Assembly: GCF_033807575.1 (NCBI RefSeq)
Contig: NC_084705.1
Location: 17,602,019 to 17,666,018, forward strand
Direction of reading: 5' to 3'
DNA length: 64,000 nucleotides
Origin: Cydia pomonella
Taxonomy: Eukaryota > Arthropoda > Insecta > Lepidoptera > Tortricidae
Part shown: positions 1-11,244 of the stretch, piece after piece
How positions within the stretch are numbered: position 1 is the stretch's first letter
Layout of the letters: every line of letters begins with the position of its first letter
Position numbers and translations under genes: made by a program
The notes under the pieces: generated by a model
The model's database searches: none
Told to the model about the DNA's origin: nothing
The model's input: only the letters and a program-made list of their open reading frames with translations

Positions 1-1717
1 TGGATATTTTATCCTAAGTATTAAATGACAACCAGAATAGACACATAAAACAGTATAAGCCCTATAAAAATACCAACATCACATTAGACATCAAACGAAG
101 AAAATGCACAAACCATCAAACAGAGCATCACAATTTGTTCACTGTGTAATATCTCACAGAATAATCCCTTACGACATACAACAATAGCGTTTTCCATCCG
201 ATATCACTATTATAATACACTCCAATTTATATAATACGTGCTATGATAAATGTACCTCATTTTTCATATCAATACTTCGGCATATTTCTCGCGTCGCCTT
301 AGCGAGGTGACGTTGACGTATGGCTCGTATATATTTTGGTAACACCCTATAATATGTTGGAAACGCTAATCGAATATAACGCTCGTTCCGTTGAATACGA
401 TTTTTCACGAAAACTATTCGAGTAATAACATTTTATTTAGGAATAACTAACTGAGTTTGCGGTAAAAGTATAATACGATAATATGCACACTTACTAAGTA
501 ATAATACGAATGTAGGTAAATTAAATACACATGGATTCAAGTAATACAATTTTGTTAAAAATTCATTTAAATATGCTACTGTTAAATTTATACCAACAAT
601 GACTTTGAATGTACAGTAAACTGTAGAGGTAACCCTCCTGCAAATTAACTTTGCGGCAGGGGATGAGTTATCTCTGCAGCTTACAACGACAACACAGCTT
701 GCTTATTAGTACAATAGAGTGATGAGCTACCACTTACGACGAGGAATATCTTGTTTTAACCATACTTACCATCTTTAACGTTGGAAATCAATTGGGAATA
801 ATTCTGCAAACGGAAACAGACCCACACTTCTATTTTCTTGTACTTAAGTGCATAAGCTATGTGCAAGTCGCATTTTATGCTTTCTTTCAAATGGGACTAT
901 ACTGTTGAATTTAGAAAAATGAGCCGACAAATGAAATATTACATTAAAACATTCCATTTTAGAATTTTGAATCAACTCTAAAGATGGCATTGATTGCTGA
1001 TACAGTGTTATTTCTGCAGCGTTGCAGAAGCGAGAGACGGGCGATCTCACTGTCAATCTCCTTATAAGACTAATGTATTGAACGTTCTAATCTTGACGGC
1101 ATTGCGGCAACCACAGCAACTCAATTTATCATGGAAATTTATAAACATCGCCCATTTCCCGCTTCTACGAAACGCTACGCAAAACCTAGCTTATGAATCA
1201 TACCTAGTGTATAGTCATAGTGGTATCTGTAAACAAAATCTATGTTTTATGTCACATTTATCGCACCTATACAAGAGCATTATTTAACTACACAAAAGCT
1301 CACTCTGTCAACTGACTGGAGTGCCCACTCTCCGCTTCATCCACATACATTCCTGGCCCGAGCGTGTTGTGTCGTTCAAGGGCAGATGTATTTACTAAAT
1401 AGTAGGGCAGAATTACTTCCACTCTGCGTCACGGCTCTCTGTCAAAATGTTTGGCCAGCTTGGAGTGCCGTTCTCTCTGCGAGGCGCTTAAATCGGAGCC
1501 GGCTGAAAGCACTCAAGTTTAACCGCCCTGCATTATAGACTTCCGAGCGTAACTTGAAAGACTTGCATTGGAGGCGCATTCTTATTTCTGAAATATTATA
1601 CCGTATCGTAATCACCCCAAAATATGGACACTATAAGAAGCAATTTAGATTATTTTTAATTTTGAAAATAATAGTATGAGTAAGTTGTATCGTTTATGAA
1701 TATTTCTGATACCCTTA
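1..1717. other. unassigned non-coding DNA
   Basis: No convincing exon or repeat boundary is visible. The stretch is AT-rich, except for a richer patch at about 1310-1540 with small open frames in more than one register and no start or splice signal I can defend. The patch could be an exon, a regulatory segment or an old repeat. At 1717-1740 there is a GGGCCTGTTTCACAATG motif of the kind seen at the ends of lepidopteran inverted-repeat elements. A related GTTTCACAATC lies beyond the right edge of the foldback element, near 6246, so the foldback may itself have landed in an older element. Confidence 0.5.
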
Positions 1718-1751
1718 GGGCCTGTTTCACAATGTCCAAGTAAAGTCCAGA

Positions 1752-2579
1752 ACCCCTAGTGTAAATTTATTCGATAGCGTAACGTGACGTACGCGTTTGC
1801 GTTATAGTACGGTCGCCAAGCCGCTCCGAGGCCAGATTTAATTGACTCAGCTCGGCCTTACCCACAACCGGTATCAATGTGTTCGGACAGTTCTCCTGAT
1901 CACCGTACATGCGGTAGTAAAGCGGAAAAATGGTGGAGGGGATAGTAATGACGTCACAAAGATGGCGGCCGGACCTATTCTTTTTGGCGGTGTATCTCGA
2001 AAACCACTTAACCGATTTTAATCATCGAGGTGTCAAATAATAGCTTATATTATGGAGATTATTTCCTTTTCTACAAACATTTACGTGAAACCTATAGGAA
2101 AAAAAATAATCACAAAAAACAGTTTTTTTATAAAATTATTTCTTTTTATTTTGTAAAAATCTCCGTAAATATTAGCATTTTGCAAATTTTGTTTAATATA
2201 AAACATATTGCTTCATTATCAAGGAATATAATGAGCCTTAAAACATACAGATCGAGTAATAAACAATGAAGCTACACTCATTTATTTGCGCATGGGTAAC
2301 GATAACTGGCTTTTACCGGTCGAAACTGTGGTGACTGTTACGATACGTATTGAATGGAATTTATAGAGTATCGGTTTTAATTACTGAAATTATAATTAAA
2401 ATTATAAAAACCAGACACAATAATGTTACCTTACTTCGACGTTTAGTCTCTTTTTTCGTCTTAATCATAGGTAGGTACATATTTCTTTTTACTTAAAAAT
2501 TTTATACAGGGTGAACTTTTAACCACCAGTCATACTCTGCGCAGCGACTTTATAGGTCATACTTAACAACTTTTACTAT
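1752..2579 (+). repeat. foldback left arm
   Basis: This arm runs from the outer tip ACCCCTAGTG to the inner segment at 2510-2579. The inner segment (CAGGGTGAACTTTTAACCAC, then ACTCTGCGCAGCGACTTTATAG) is found again inverted at 4606-4672 and 5276-5350. The 79-codon open stretch at 2030-2269 has no ATG start and is matched in the right arm with only a few differences. That similarity reflects the repeat, not selection on a protein. Confidence 0.75.
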
Positions 2580-4079
2580 GGGACCAATTCCGAAATCGCG
2601 AAAAAAATTTTGACTGTCCCATATAAAGGTGCGACCAACTTTACCAGACCAACACTTTTCCAAACTGAGCTACAGCTGTCCGATGAAGTTAAGTACTTAG
2701 GACTAACTCTCGACAATAAACTCAATTGGAACAACCACATCAACAAACGGATAGACAAGGCGGGAGTTGTCTTCTGGCAGTGCAGAAGGATGATTGGTAA
2801 GAGGTGGGGACTCAACCCGAAAATTACCCTCTGGCTCTATAAGACGATAATCCGCCCCTTATTCTGTTACGGTGCTCTGGTTTGGTGGCCAAGAACAAAC
2901 CTAGGCAACGTACGAGACAAACTACAAAGACTTCAAAGGCTCGCATGCGCGGCCACCACTGGCTGCACGAGGTCTACCCCGACTGCAGCCATGGAGGTCA
3001 TGCTAAACCTTCCACCGCTGCACCTACACATACAGCAAGAGGCCAGTCTCTCAGCGGTAAGGTTGCGAACCCTCAAGATATGGTCTAACATCACAGGAGC
3101 TCTTCACACAAAATGCCTGGAAAAGGTGTATGACGAATTTCCAGTGCTTAGGTCAGGCACGGACCGGATTCACAAACAAGCTATCTTCGATAAAAGGTAC
3201 AAAATACAGTTATATGAGGACGACAATCATGAAGGACTCAATCCCCGGGAGCTGAGAATCTTCACTGATGGGTCCAAAACAGACAGCGGATCGGGCTCTG
3301 GAACCTTCTCAGAAGACCTGAACATGTCGATCACCACTCCGCTAGGAGCCCATAACTCGGTATTCCAAGCTGAGTGCATGGGCATCATAAACGCGGCGGC
3401 TGCCATCACTGCAAGGAAGGTAGTAGGATCCTCCATCCGCATACTCTCCGACAGTAGAGCAGTCTTAATGGCTCTAAATAGCCATATAGTTACATCCAAA
3501 CTTATACACGAATGCCACGAACGACTAATGGAGGTATGTCATAATAACAAGATCACCCTACAATGGATCAAGGGACACAGTGGATCCCGAGGTAACGATG
3601 CTGCGGACGAGCTTGCCAGGCAAGGATCGAATGCGGGGGCGATTGGTCCGGAACCGATTCTTCCGATACCATTTAGCAAGGTACGCTCAATGCTGCTGGC
3701 ACGTACAGGGAAACTACACACAGAACACTGGCTGAACCAGACTGGATGCAGACAGGCAAAAGATGCCATGCCTGGCATCAACGGAAAACTCACAAGGGCG
3801 CTCCTGCAACTAGGGAAGGTCCGACTGAGTATGGTAACCAGTGTCATAACAGGTCATGGACTATTTAACAAACATCTTTTCACAACAGGTGTCACAGACA
3901 GTCCCCTGTGCCGAGGTTGCATGGAGACAGAAGAAACAGCCTCTCACGTGGTGCTGGAATGCAGCGGAGTGACTCCATACAGGGCTAAACATCTCGGATC
4001 TCCGAGAGACCTCCCCGAGGTCCTACTCAACATCAAAGGTTTGATAGGATTCCTCGAGGAGCTGGGCTGGCAGGACTAG
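2580..4079 (+). CDS. 5'-truncated LINE pol: RT C-terminal part plus RNase H (Loa-clade-like)
   Basis: The open frame enters from the left without a start codon; the first visible residues already belong to the reverse transcriptase, so the element is 5' truncated. Residues are counted from 2610. Residues 25-75 carry the end of RT (KYLGLTLDNKLNWNNHI, then the thumb with YGALVWWPRTN). An RNase H domain spans about 215-340, with the full acidic set: D in FTDGSK (about 220), E in QAECMG (about 256), D in LSDSRA (about 281) and D in GNDAADELAR (about 331). A CCHC-type motif (CRGC...HVVLEC) lies at about 434-451. The frame ends at TAG 4077-4079, followed by an A-rich AATAC-like tail near 4138-4165. 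RNase H plus this thumb sequence resembles the Loa group (Baggins/Bilbo type) as I remember it. The surviving frame is undamaged, which suggests a fairly recent insertion into the foldback element. Confidence 0.85.
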   Translation, partial: GTNSEIAKKILTVPYKGATNFTRPTLFQTELQLSDEVKYLGLTLDNKLNWNNHINKRIDKAGVVFWQCRRMIGKRWGLNPKITLWLYKTIIRPLFCYGALVWWPRTNLGNVRDKLQRLQRLACAATTGCTRSTPTAAMEVMLNLPPLHLHIQQEASLSAVRLRTLKIWSNITGALHTKCLEKVYDEFPVLRSGTDRIHKQAIFDKRYKIQLYEDDNHEGLNPRELRIFTDGSKTDSGSGSGTFSEDLNMSITTPLGAHNSVFQAECMGIINAAAAITARKVVGSSIRILSDSRAVLMALNSHIVTSKLIHECHERLMEVCHNNKITLQWIKGHSGSRGNDAADELARQGSNAGAIGPEPILPIPFSKVRSMLLARTGKLHTEHWLNQTGCRQAKDAMPGINGKLTRALLQLGKVRLSMVTSVITGHGLFNKHLFTTGVTDSPLCRGCMETEETASHVVLECSGVTPYRAKHLGSPRDLPEVLLNIKGLIGFLEELGWQD

Positions 4080-4165
4080 CCCACCCCCAACATATCACGC
4101 AAAATAGGCGCAAGTCGTCGAGTTGCGGAAAAATCGCCCGAATACAATACAAAACAATCCAATAC

Positions 4166-4605
4166 AAGGTGCGACCAGACCGCAGCTTAAAAAACGGTCA
4201 CGATACGGAATCGCAGTGACGCGTCGTATGCGTACCGTTTTTGCCGCATGCTCCCCACACCGCTGTATAAAAAACGGTGACGGTACGGAATCGCAGTGAC
4301 GTGCTTCACGCGAATCTTTTTTGTTCGCAAAACAGTTGCGTCTTTTACGTCACCGGTACGGTGTCTGCCATAAGATCTCCGTGTAATATTTTTTGCGATT
4401 TTTACGCAGTTCAATTTACGGTGCGTCAGCTTATTTTAAGCAGCGGTGTGGCGAGCATGCGTCATGGACCCGGGTACGTCCTTAAACTACGTCCAAAAGA
4501 GAGGTATGGGCATTGTGAATGTCATCTCGCTTTGTGTGGTAGGGCACAGCCAGTGGGTGTCATTCCAGATCCAAATTTTCTTGCGTGATTCGGCATTGGC
4601 CCCAT
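4166..4605 (+). repeat. repeat fragments between LINE and middle arm
   Basis: A segment beginning AAAAAACGGTCACGATACGG at about 4190 is repeated at about 4267 with few changes, as a direct pair. From about 4470 the sequence (CGTCCTTAAACTACGTCC, later GGGCACAGCCAGTGGGTGTC) matches, from memory, a dispersed lepidopteran repeat. No coding signal is visible. Confidence 0.5.
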
Positions 4606-5266
4606 AATAAAAGTTGTTCAGTATGACCTGTAAAGTCACTGCGCAGAGTATGGCTGGTGGTTAAAATTTCATCTTATACCTATATTCGACACAAGTAGTA
4701 AGTACTTACAGACCAACTATGATACACATTTTGCCTGTATAGTGATACATAGTGAATAAATTAATACCTGATTTAAAAAATAAAACAAAAATAACAAATA
4801 GCATGTTATTTAATTCAGTAATCACTAATCAGTCTTAAACAATGAACATCATACTTTTAGATTAGACAACAAAATGTATATTTATACTGTGTTTCGACTT
4901 GAAAGATTTTACTGCTTTAAAACATAAGACAAACCTACCAACCAAATGTATAAAAAAAAATGTTTTTTGTGATTATTATTTTCCTATAGGTTTCACGTAA
5001 ATGTTTGTAAAAAGGAAATAATCTCCATAATATACGCTATTAGTTGACACCTCGATGAATACAATCGGTTTGGTGGTTTTCGAGATACACCGCCAAAAAG
5101 AATAGGTCCGGACGCCATCTTTGTGACGTCATTACTATCCCCTCCCACCATTTTTCCGCTTTACTACCGCATGTACGGTGATCAGGAGAAACGCCCGAAC
5201 ACATTGATACCGGTTGTGGGTAAGGCCGAGCTGAGTCAATTAAATCTGGCCTCGGAGCGGCTTGGG
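4606..5266 (-). repeat. foldback middle arm (partial)
   Basis: This is a copy of the arm in the same orientation as the right arm. It starts at the conserved inner block (GCGCAGAGTATGGCTGGTGG) and keeps the TGACGTCATTACTATCCCCT and CATGTACGGTGATCAGGAG blocks. It stops at CTCGGAGCGGCTTGG, short of the outer tip. It is more diverged than the other two arms, including a different interior at 4680-4960. Confidence 0.7.
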
Positions 5267-5275
5267 GACTACTAA

Positions 5276-6195
5276 TAGTAAAAGATGTTCAGTATGACCT
5301 ATAAAGTCGCTGCGCAGAGTATGACTGGTGGTTAAAAGTTCACCCTGTATAAAATTTTTAAGTAAAAAGAAATATGTACCTACCTATGATTAAGACGAAA
5401 AAAGAGACTAAACGTGGAAGTAAGGTAACATTATTGTGTCTGGTTTTTATAATTGTCATTATAATTTCAGTAATTAAAACCGATACTCTATAAATTCCAT
5501 TCAATACGTATCGTAACAGTCACCACAGTTTTGACCGGTAAAAGCCAGTTATCGTTACCCATGCGCAAATAAATGAGTGTAGCTTCATTGTTTATTACTC
5601 GATCTGTATGTTTTAAGGCTCATTATATTCCTTGATAATGAAGCAATATGTTTTATATTAAACAAAATTTGCGAAATGCTAATATTTACGGAGATTTTTA
5701 CAAAACAAAAAAAAATAATTTTATAAAAAAACTGTTTTTTGTGTTTATTTTTTTTCCTATAGGTTTCACGTAAATGTTTGTAGAAAAGGAAATAATCTCC
5801 ATAATATAAGCTATTATTTGACACCTCGATGATTAAAATCGGTTAAGTGGTTTTCGAGATACACCGCCAAAAAGAATAGGTCGGGCCGCCATCTTTGTGA
5901 CGTCATTACTATCCCCTCCACCATTTTTCCGCTTTACTACCGCATGTACGGTGATCAGGAGAACTGTCCGAACACATTGATACCGGTTGTGGGTAAGGCC
6001 GAGCCGAGTCAATTAAATCGTGTTTCTAGAGGGCTTTTGAGATTTGGCGACCGTACTATTAAGTTTCATTTTGTATGGGATTTAGAAAAAGGGCGCCAAG
6101 CGGGACGTTTTAGAAACTTAAAATCCTATACAAAATGAGACTTAACGCAAACGCGTACGTCACGTTTCGCTACCGAATAAATTTACACTAGGGGT
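5276..6195 (-). repeat. foldback right arm
   Basis: This is the full inverted counterpart of 1752-2579, close in sequence throughout. Its extra length near the outer end is explained by a small palindromic insertion at 6061-6143. Confidence 0.75.
6061..6143. mobile_element. small palindromic MITE nested in the foldback arm
   Basis: The arms AAGTTTCATTTTGTATGGGA and (inverted) AAGTCTCATTTTGTATAGGA enclose about 35 bp. The block is absent from the left arm of the foldback, where the flanking sequence is continuous, so it is an insertion. It is flanked by TTAA on both sides (6059-6062 and 6142-6145), consistent with a TA or TTAA target duplication. Confidence 0.65.
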
Positions 6196-6395
6196 ACTGA
6201 ATAAGTTACTGGCCACTTTTCTGACGAATAAAGTCATCGTTGGCGTTTCACAATCTTATTACAAATAAGCTTAACTTGTAGATAAATTGCTAAACTTTGC
6301 AGGAAGTTTTATCTGACAGTTAATTTATTTGTTAATTAGCTATCCAATACTTTACTTGGTCATTTTACCATTATTGACACATTAACGTTTTTTTT

Positions 6396-6470
6396 AATAA
6401 CTATAAATAGCAAAACGCAAAGCGGACCCTGACAAAGGCCGGAATAACGCTAGGTAAAAGAAGAAGAAGA
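6396..6470 (+). repeat. extreme 3' end of an RTE-type LINE
   Basis: The segment GCGGACCCTGACAAAGGCCG followed by GGAATAACGC, a TAG-type stop and (AAGAAG) matches the last codons and tail of lepidopteran endonuclease/RT LINEs as I remember them (ADPDKG..NAR, then stop). Only the end remains. Confidence 0.55.
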
Positions 6471-7163
6471 TAAATAGCAAAACTATGAAATTAAAAAAAA
6501 CACCATATAAGTATGGTTAGTTATTCTACTAAATTAGTAAATTTTAGATTTTCATTTCTGATACAATTTTACCTCATTTGTCTTGTGTTTTGATCTGTGT
6601 ATGATGTTACCATAAAATCCCATTTTTCCTAGTTACATCTAGTTTTCCGTATCGCCTTAGTTGAATCTATTTTTTCGTTACGCCGCGGTGATAACTTAAC
6701 TGGGATTTATCAATCTAATTTCAGGTTAAACTAGTTTAGACAACGGAAAAAACGTTACTAATTTAGTTGGTAACCTTATTAAAAGGAATCAATTTCAGGG
6801 CGTTCCTTTTATACGAATATATAAGTATACACTTAGAAGTTAGATGGAAACGCATTGATACTGTAATTTTGATATCATGTTTTTAAAATCTGAACATGCA
6901 TCTTACACTAGATCCATTTGTATGTTTAATTTAACAGTGTGTAGTGTATATTTAGGAATACCTAGAGGCTACTTGTACTATGCGGCCCAGACACCATCAA
7001 TAATAATTTCATACGCCACCAATTCACAAAACTAAATCTGAACTTCGTCAACGTTGCGTTGTCACCAAAAAGTTGGAGAAGAAGTTGAAGTTAAGATATT
7101 TTAGGATTCTTACTTATTGATTTATTTTGCGCAGCTCTATTATGGTTTCAACGAATATAGGTA
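6471..7163. other. unassigned AT-rich DNA
   Basis: I see no gene, tRNA or clear repeat boundary here. Open frames are very short in all registers. Confidence 0.5.
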
Positions 7164-7165
7164 TA

Positions 7166-7636
7166 CAGGGCGTCCCAAGACTATGGGACATCAAGGGAAA
7201 GTACCTTAAATATAAGACATAGGATATTTTGCTAAAAGGAGACTTTATTTTATTTTCAAAACTGAGTAATACTGCATTCAAAGATTTTAAAAAAATAAGT
7301 TACTTTGTCTGGAAATCGAACCGACTCAAATGTGAAAAAAAAACATCCTGTATTTTTATGATGTCAATCGAAAGAATGCATAAAAAATAAGTCATCTCAG
7401 AAATATGATATCGCAATAGAAATGAATAGAGTAAAATTTTTGCTTAAAATTTCAATATTCGGTTTAATTCCCAGAAAAAGTACTTAAGCAATTTTCAATA
7501 TTTTTTTTTTTTGAAAATCTTTGAATGCAATATTACTTACTTTTAAAAATAAAATAAAGTCTTCTTTCAGCAAAATATCCTATCTACGATATTTAAGGTA
7601 CTTTCCCTTGATGTCCCATAGTCTTGGGACGCCCTG
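7166..7636. mobile_element. mariner-type MITE, complete
   Basis: The terminal inverted repeats begin CAGGGCGTCCCAAGACTATG and extend at least 40 bp through GGGACATCAAGGGAAAGTACC. Both ends are intact. The element is flanked by TA on each side (7164-7165 and 7637-7638), the target duplication of Tc1/mariner elements. The interior also shows imperfect inverted similarity (CTTTATTTTATTTT near 7243 against AAATAAAATAAAG near 7547), so much of it could fold. It is 471 bp with no transposase. Confidence 0.85.
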
Positions 7637-7819
7637 TATATAATTTAATCTTTTTTTGGCTAGAAATTGGTATGCACATAGTGTGATATGAAGGTTCTGT
7701 AGTAGGTAGACATTTTTAGCCAGCTCTTGTTTTATCATCAGCATTATCGTTATAGTTACTCGTTATGTAATGTTTTAATGTTATGTGTTATGTTATGTTT
7801 ATCGTTATGTTTCGCAAAA

Positions 7820-7975
7820 GGAATACTGCGGTACAGTCAAGAACTTTAACTTTTGGGCCATTTAGGATTTAAGCCAGGTAATTTTGTTGCTAATACTAAC
7901 TTTATAAAATGTCCAATAAAAAGTAAAACCTAAATAGCTCAACAATTAAAGTCCTTGACTGTACCACAGTATTCC
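7820..7975. mobile_element. palindromic MITE
   Basis: The left end GGAATACTGCGGTACAGTCA matches the inverted right end GGAATACTGTGGTACAGTCA with one change. Similarity continues through CTTTAA and the AATAGCTC/GGGCCATTTAGG region. The whole 156 bp could form one imperfect hairpin. It has no coding content. Confidence 0.75.
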
Positions 7976-8300
7976 TATTGATATCCTGCTTGATAAATAA
8001 TTGTAAACCACGGCTGGTTAATGAAATTTGATTTTCATCACTTCTGCTCAGAAAGGTTCTCTTTATTGAAATAAATAAATAAATAAATATCTTTTTACTG
8101 TTCAAAACATTGATGGCGTTAGTTTACACTGTGTTGCAGCGCCAGTGTTATTCTTTGAAATCATTGCGCAAAATTGCATCTTATCCTCGAAAGTGCAATG
8201 TAACTGTATTTTGTTTTTCTTTCACGTTATCTGTGGCATACCTACACTCTAAATCGATGATTCTGAATGATATTACTTCACAACATTAACTTAGACTACA

Positions 8301-8461
8301 CGGCTACCACCAGTTTTAACAATGACATATTCGCTCACGTCTTCGTAAATTACTTTTTATACTTTTGGCTTGCACTAATATGCGAATATGAGCGAGATGC
8401 ATAGAAAGTAAGGTACCTAGACGTGAGCGAATATGTCAATATCAAATACTAGTGGTAGCGG
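8301..8461. mobile_element. palindromic MITE
   Basis: The left arm contains CTACCACCAG then GACATATTCGCTCACGTCT. The right arm carries the inverse (AGACGTGAGCGAATATGTC then CTAGTGGTAG). The core block is a perfect 19-bp match. The loop holds a second partial copy of the CGAATATGAGCGAGA word. Confidence 0.75.
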
Positions 8462-8689
8462 TATCGGTATTTTTCTCACGGTGTAGTAGAAAAATTTTCT
8501 TTAACTCGGCAGCAAAGTATGTTCCTCTTGCTGGGCCTTAAATTAAATTAACATTTATTTCAGGCACAAAACACGTGTAACCCATATATGTGTTAGTAGC
8601 TTACATAACTTATTAAAATAATGTTAATGACTAAAATTACAGGACAAGCTAATATGAAAATTAATGACTAGGCGCCTACTTAAGGCTAT

Positions 8690-8905
8690 GACAAAACCGG
8701 ATAACCCCTTAAAACCCTTGCAACACTCAAGATTCCATTTATTAACAAACATATTGGAATATTTTGCTTGCGGATCTCAATATTAGCACAAATGCCATAA
8801 GGGAGGTGTGGGTAAAATTGTTCACGAGAGTCACGAGAGTCGATGCGCGACTTTTATGAAACGAGTGAGCAAATTTTAATACCTCCCGTTTGTAAACACA
8901 ATTCT
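8690..8905 (+). repeat. degraded L-family repeat fragment
   Basis: The words CTTGCAACACTCAAGATTCC and TTTGCTTGCGG...CAATATTAGCAC match the tail of the L-family copies at 54117 and 18676. The family is described under those entries. This copy is short and diverged. Confidence 0.4.
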
Positions 8906-8973
8906 CATTATAGCACTATTTTATACAAAAAAAAATTACGAGTCATCTAAAATAATACCTTTTTTACTTCTCT

Positions 8974-9056
8974 TCTTCCTCGTGTTGTCCCGGCATTTTT
9001 GCCATGGCTCATGGGAGCCTGGGGTCCGCTTGACAACTAATCCCAAGATTTTATTA
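8974..9056 (-). repeat. SINE fragment (second tRNA-derived family)
   Basis: The segment TTGTCCCGGCATTTTTGCCA to CAACTAATCCCAAGATT is nearly identical to part of the longer copy at 11508. Only the end distant from the tRNA-like head is present. Confidence 0.65.
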
Positions 9057-9782
9057 TATTGACTTAGAACCTAGACGTCGCCGACGCTGATAAGACCCCC
9101 CAAATGCATTAAAAATCTGGGTGGCTCCACTTTTTTAAATACATCTTAGGAGCACAAAAAATAATTCTGCCAAAGAAAATATTTTGTTCAGAGAGTGCCG
9201 TATTTGACCTTTTTTATGTTGTTTGCATGTTGTGTGTCTTGTAGTGATGTTAAATAAATGTTTGACTTGGTTCATTTATGACAAAACGACTAATTACGAC
9301 GAATTTAAATAAAATCCATTAACTCTCCATGATTTTCTTCTATTAGCTACTATCGCTCAACCTGCATAAAATACCACCATTTATGAGCAAGTGTAATGAA
9401 AATACCTATTGTGTTTTCTTAGACTAACATAACTGAATCGATACAATAACATTATTTACCTAGACCTACTGTGTAAATGAATCAAAATGACGCAACATAT
9501 CTAAATAGGATGCCATTCCATGAAATATTGAACTATACACTTTAAGCGACCCTATATCGACACCTAATATAGCTTGAGGTATTCATACCATGAATCCCTT
9601 TTCAATAAATAATCTAGGGCTAAGTACCCAGTAGTGTACTTGAACGAATTCCTGAGATAGGCTTTACATGATTATCTGAAATTTCTAAGAGAATTTCACA
9701 GGCAAAGCAACAGGGTGTGCTCTTCAATCTAGCCCTTTGATGGTCAGCTCGATCGCACAATAGATATTTGGAGCGCTCCAAT

Positions 9783-11244
9783 TAGGTTTTGCAATTCGAA
9801 TATTCGACTTTGTCGAATATTTGACCTGTTATGATATTCGAATATTCGGCCGCTCAGATTTCGAATATTCGAATATTTTTTACTATTCGAAAAAATCTAT
9901 TTCACCCACTACAGTTACAGTTTCTATGTGTGTTGCCGGGTATTTTTACAGTAAATGAGGAACGGTAGGTATCCAAATGCGAATGAAATAATATTTTTAT
10001 TGTTTTCCTTTCGATAGGCTTCGTGAAATTACAACTGAAGCTAACTCGATTTCAAAGAAAACAAAATCAAAAATGATGTTATTTTTACTGTGCGGCTAAT
10101 GCTTTTTATAGAATCATAGGTACAAAGCAACGTTACGTAAGTTTTAAGTTAAAGGGTCATTCTGTTTATTCAGTACAAGCATACCCGTACCTGCCCGACT
10201 ATTTTAACCTTGCTTTGCTTTGCACCTTTAGGTGACGAATAATCTACCCAGTAGTCAGCCAACTTTTTCCCTTTAATATTCCTATGTTATAATAGCCGAC
10301 CATCAGGAATCAAAACTTGCTAAGACAAATAAAGCCACCAGAATATCAAAATACATAGACATATAAACATATACATATAATCACGCCTATTTTTCGGAGG
10401 GGTAGGCAGACACCACGGATTTCCACTTGCTACTGTTTAGGGTGACTAGACCTGGCCTTTCTTCAGGATTTCCTCGATTTGATCAGAGAAAGTCCCCCGA
10501 GCTACCCCTTCCAGCTCCGTCTTCTACTTCTCCCTTATACATTCTCTTTATTAGCCTTTTTTCACTCATTCTTTCCACTGGTCGAAACCATCTCAACATA
10601 CCTTATTCAATTTTTGGCACTAAATCTTCGTTCAGTCCACACTTTTTCTTTATCACACTGCTCCTAATTCTATCTTGTAATCTCAGACCACACACACTTC
10701 TCAACTCTCTCATTTCCACTGCATCAATTTGGCTCTGATACCTCTTCTGCCGTACCCAACTTTCGCTACCATACATAAGTTTGAGTACCAACACCGCTCT
10801 ATGGACAGCCAACCGTGCTTTTTGTGACTCCTTCTGGCTGCTCATAAAAGCGTTAAGTGCCCCATTCACACGATTTTCAGTATTCACTCTCTCCTTTCAA
10901 TGTCTAGGTACATTTTTTTTTTCTCTTACGTGTTTGGATGGTTTTAATAATATTAATTCACGCAACGATGCATTTATACTAAAAGTTATATCTAGAAATA
11001 TTGAATACGTCTAATTTTTGCGTTACGACTCATTTTTATGAATGTGGGCATCTCGGTAAGATTTCTGCAAAATATTATTAGTTTTTGCAACATGTGTAAA
11101 TAGTTAATGAAAAAAAAAACTATAAAAAATCTGATTTATCGTGCATTTTCTTATTTCTTTAAAATATTCGAATTTTATTCGAATATCTTGTCAGAAAAAG
11201 TCGAATATTCGAATACCTGAAAGTTTCGAATATTTGCAATCCCT
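9783..11244. mobile_element. hAT element, TCGAATATTCGA subterminal type, with LINE insert
   Basis: The left end TAGGTTTTGCAATTCGAATA and inverted right end TAGGGATTGCAAATATTCGA match the ends of the two other hAT elements in this window. The flanking 8-mers GCTCCAAT (9775-9782) and GCTCTAAT (11245-11252) differ at one base, fitting the 8-bp target duplication of hAT elements. Repeated palindromic words (TCGAATATTCGA and part-copies) crowd the first 120 bp and last 85 bp. No transposase is visible. An antisense RTE fragment occupies about 10340-10900. Confidence 0.8.
10340..10900 (-). pseudogene. RTE-type LINE 3' fragment, reverse transcriptase C-terminus
   Basis: On the minus strand the frame 10887-10603 contains AVLVLKLMYGSESWV, then VEMRELRSVCGL and RIRSSVIKKKCGLNEDLV. 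This is the post-catalytic part of the RT of lepidopteran RTE endonuclease/RT elements. The frame then breaks and the element continues toward a 3' end near 10340, with the sequence GGCAGACACCACGGATTTCC and a run of ATATACATA. The RT catalytic core is missing. It lies wholly inside the hAT element and is therefore younger than it. Confidence 0.75.

Larger units (their letters stand above)
1752..6195. mobile_element. composite foldback element with three arms
   Basis: The left end (ACCCCTAGTGTAAATTTATT at 1752) reappears inverted at the right end (6176-6195). The inverted similarity runs inward for roughly 800 bp on each side. It includes the motif CATGTACGGTGATCAGGAG, a GATGGCGKCC/TGACGTCA block, and a 79-codon conserved stretch present in both outer arms (2030-2269 + and 5585-5824 -). 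A third copy of the arm (4606-5266) lies directly repeated beside the right arm. Between arms one and three sit a LINE fragment (2580-4165) and further repeats (4166-4605). No transposase frame is visible and I could not define a target duplication. This is a long-inverted-repeat, foldback-type non-autonomous DNA transposon that has been rearranged or built up by insertion. Confidence 0.7.

Noticed and set aside
2030..2269. 79-residue frame conserved in both foldback arms
   Set aside because: It starts with GTG, has a low-complexity F/K/Y-rich composition and is conserved only because the arms are copies.
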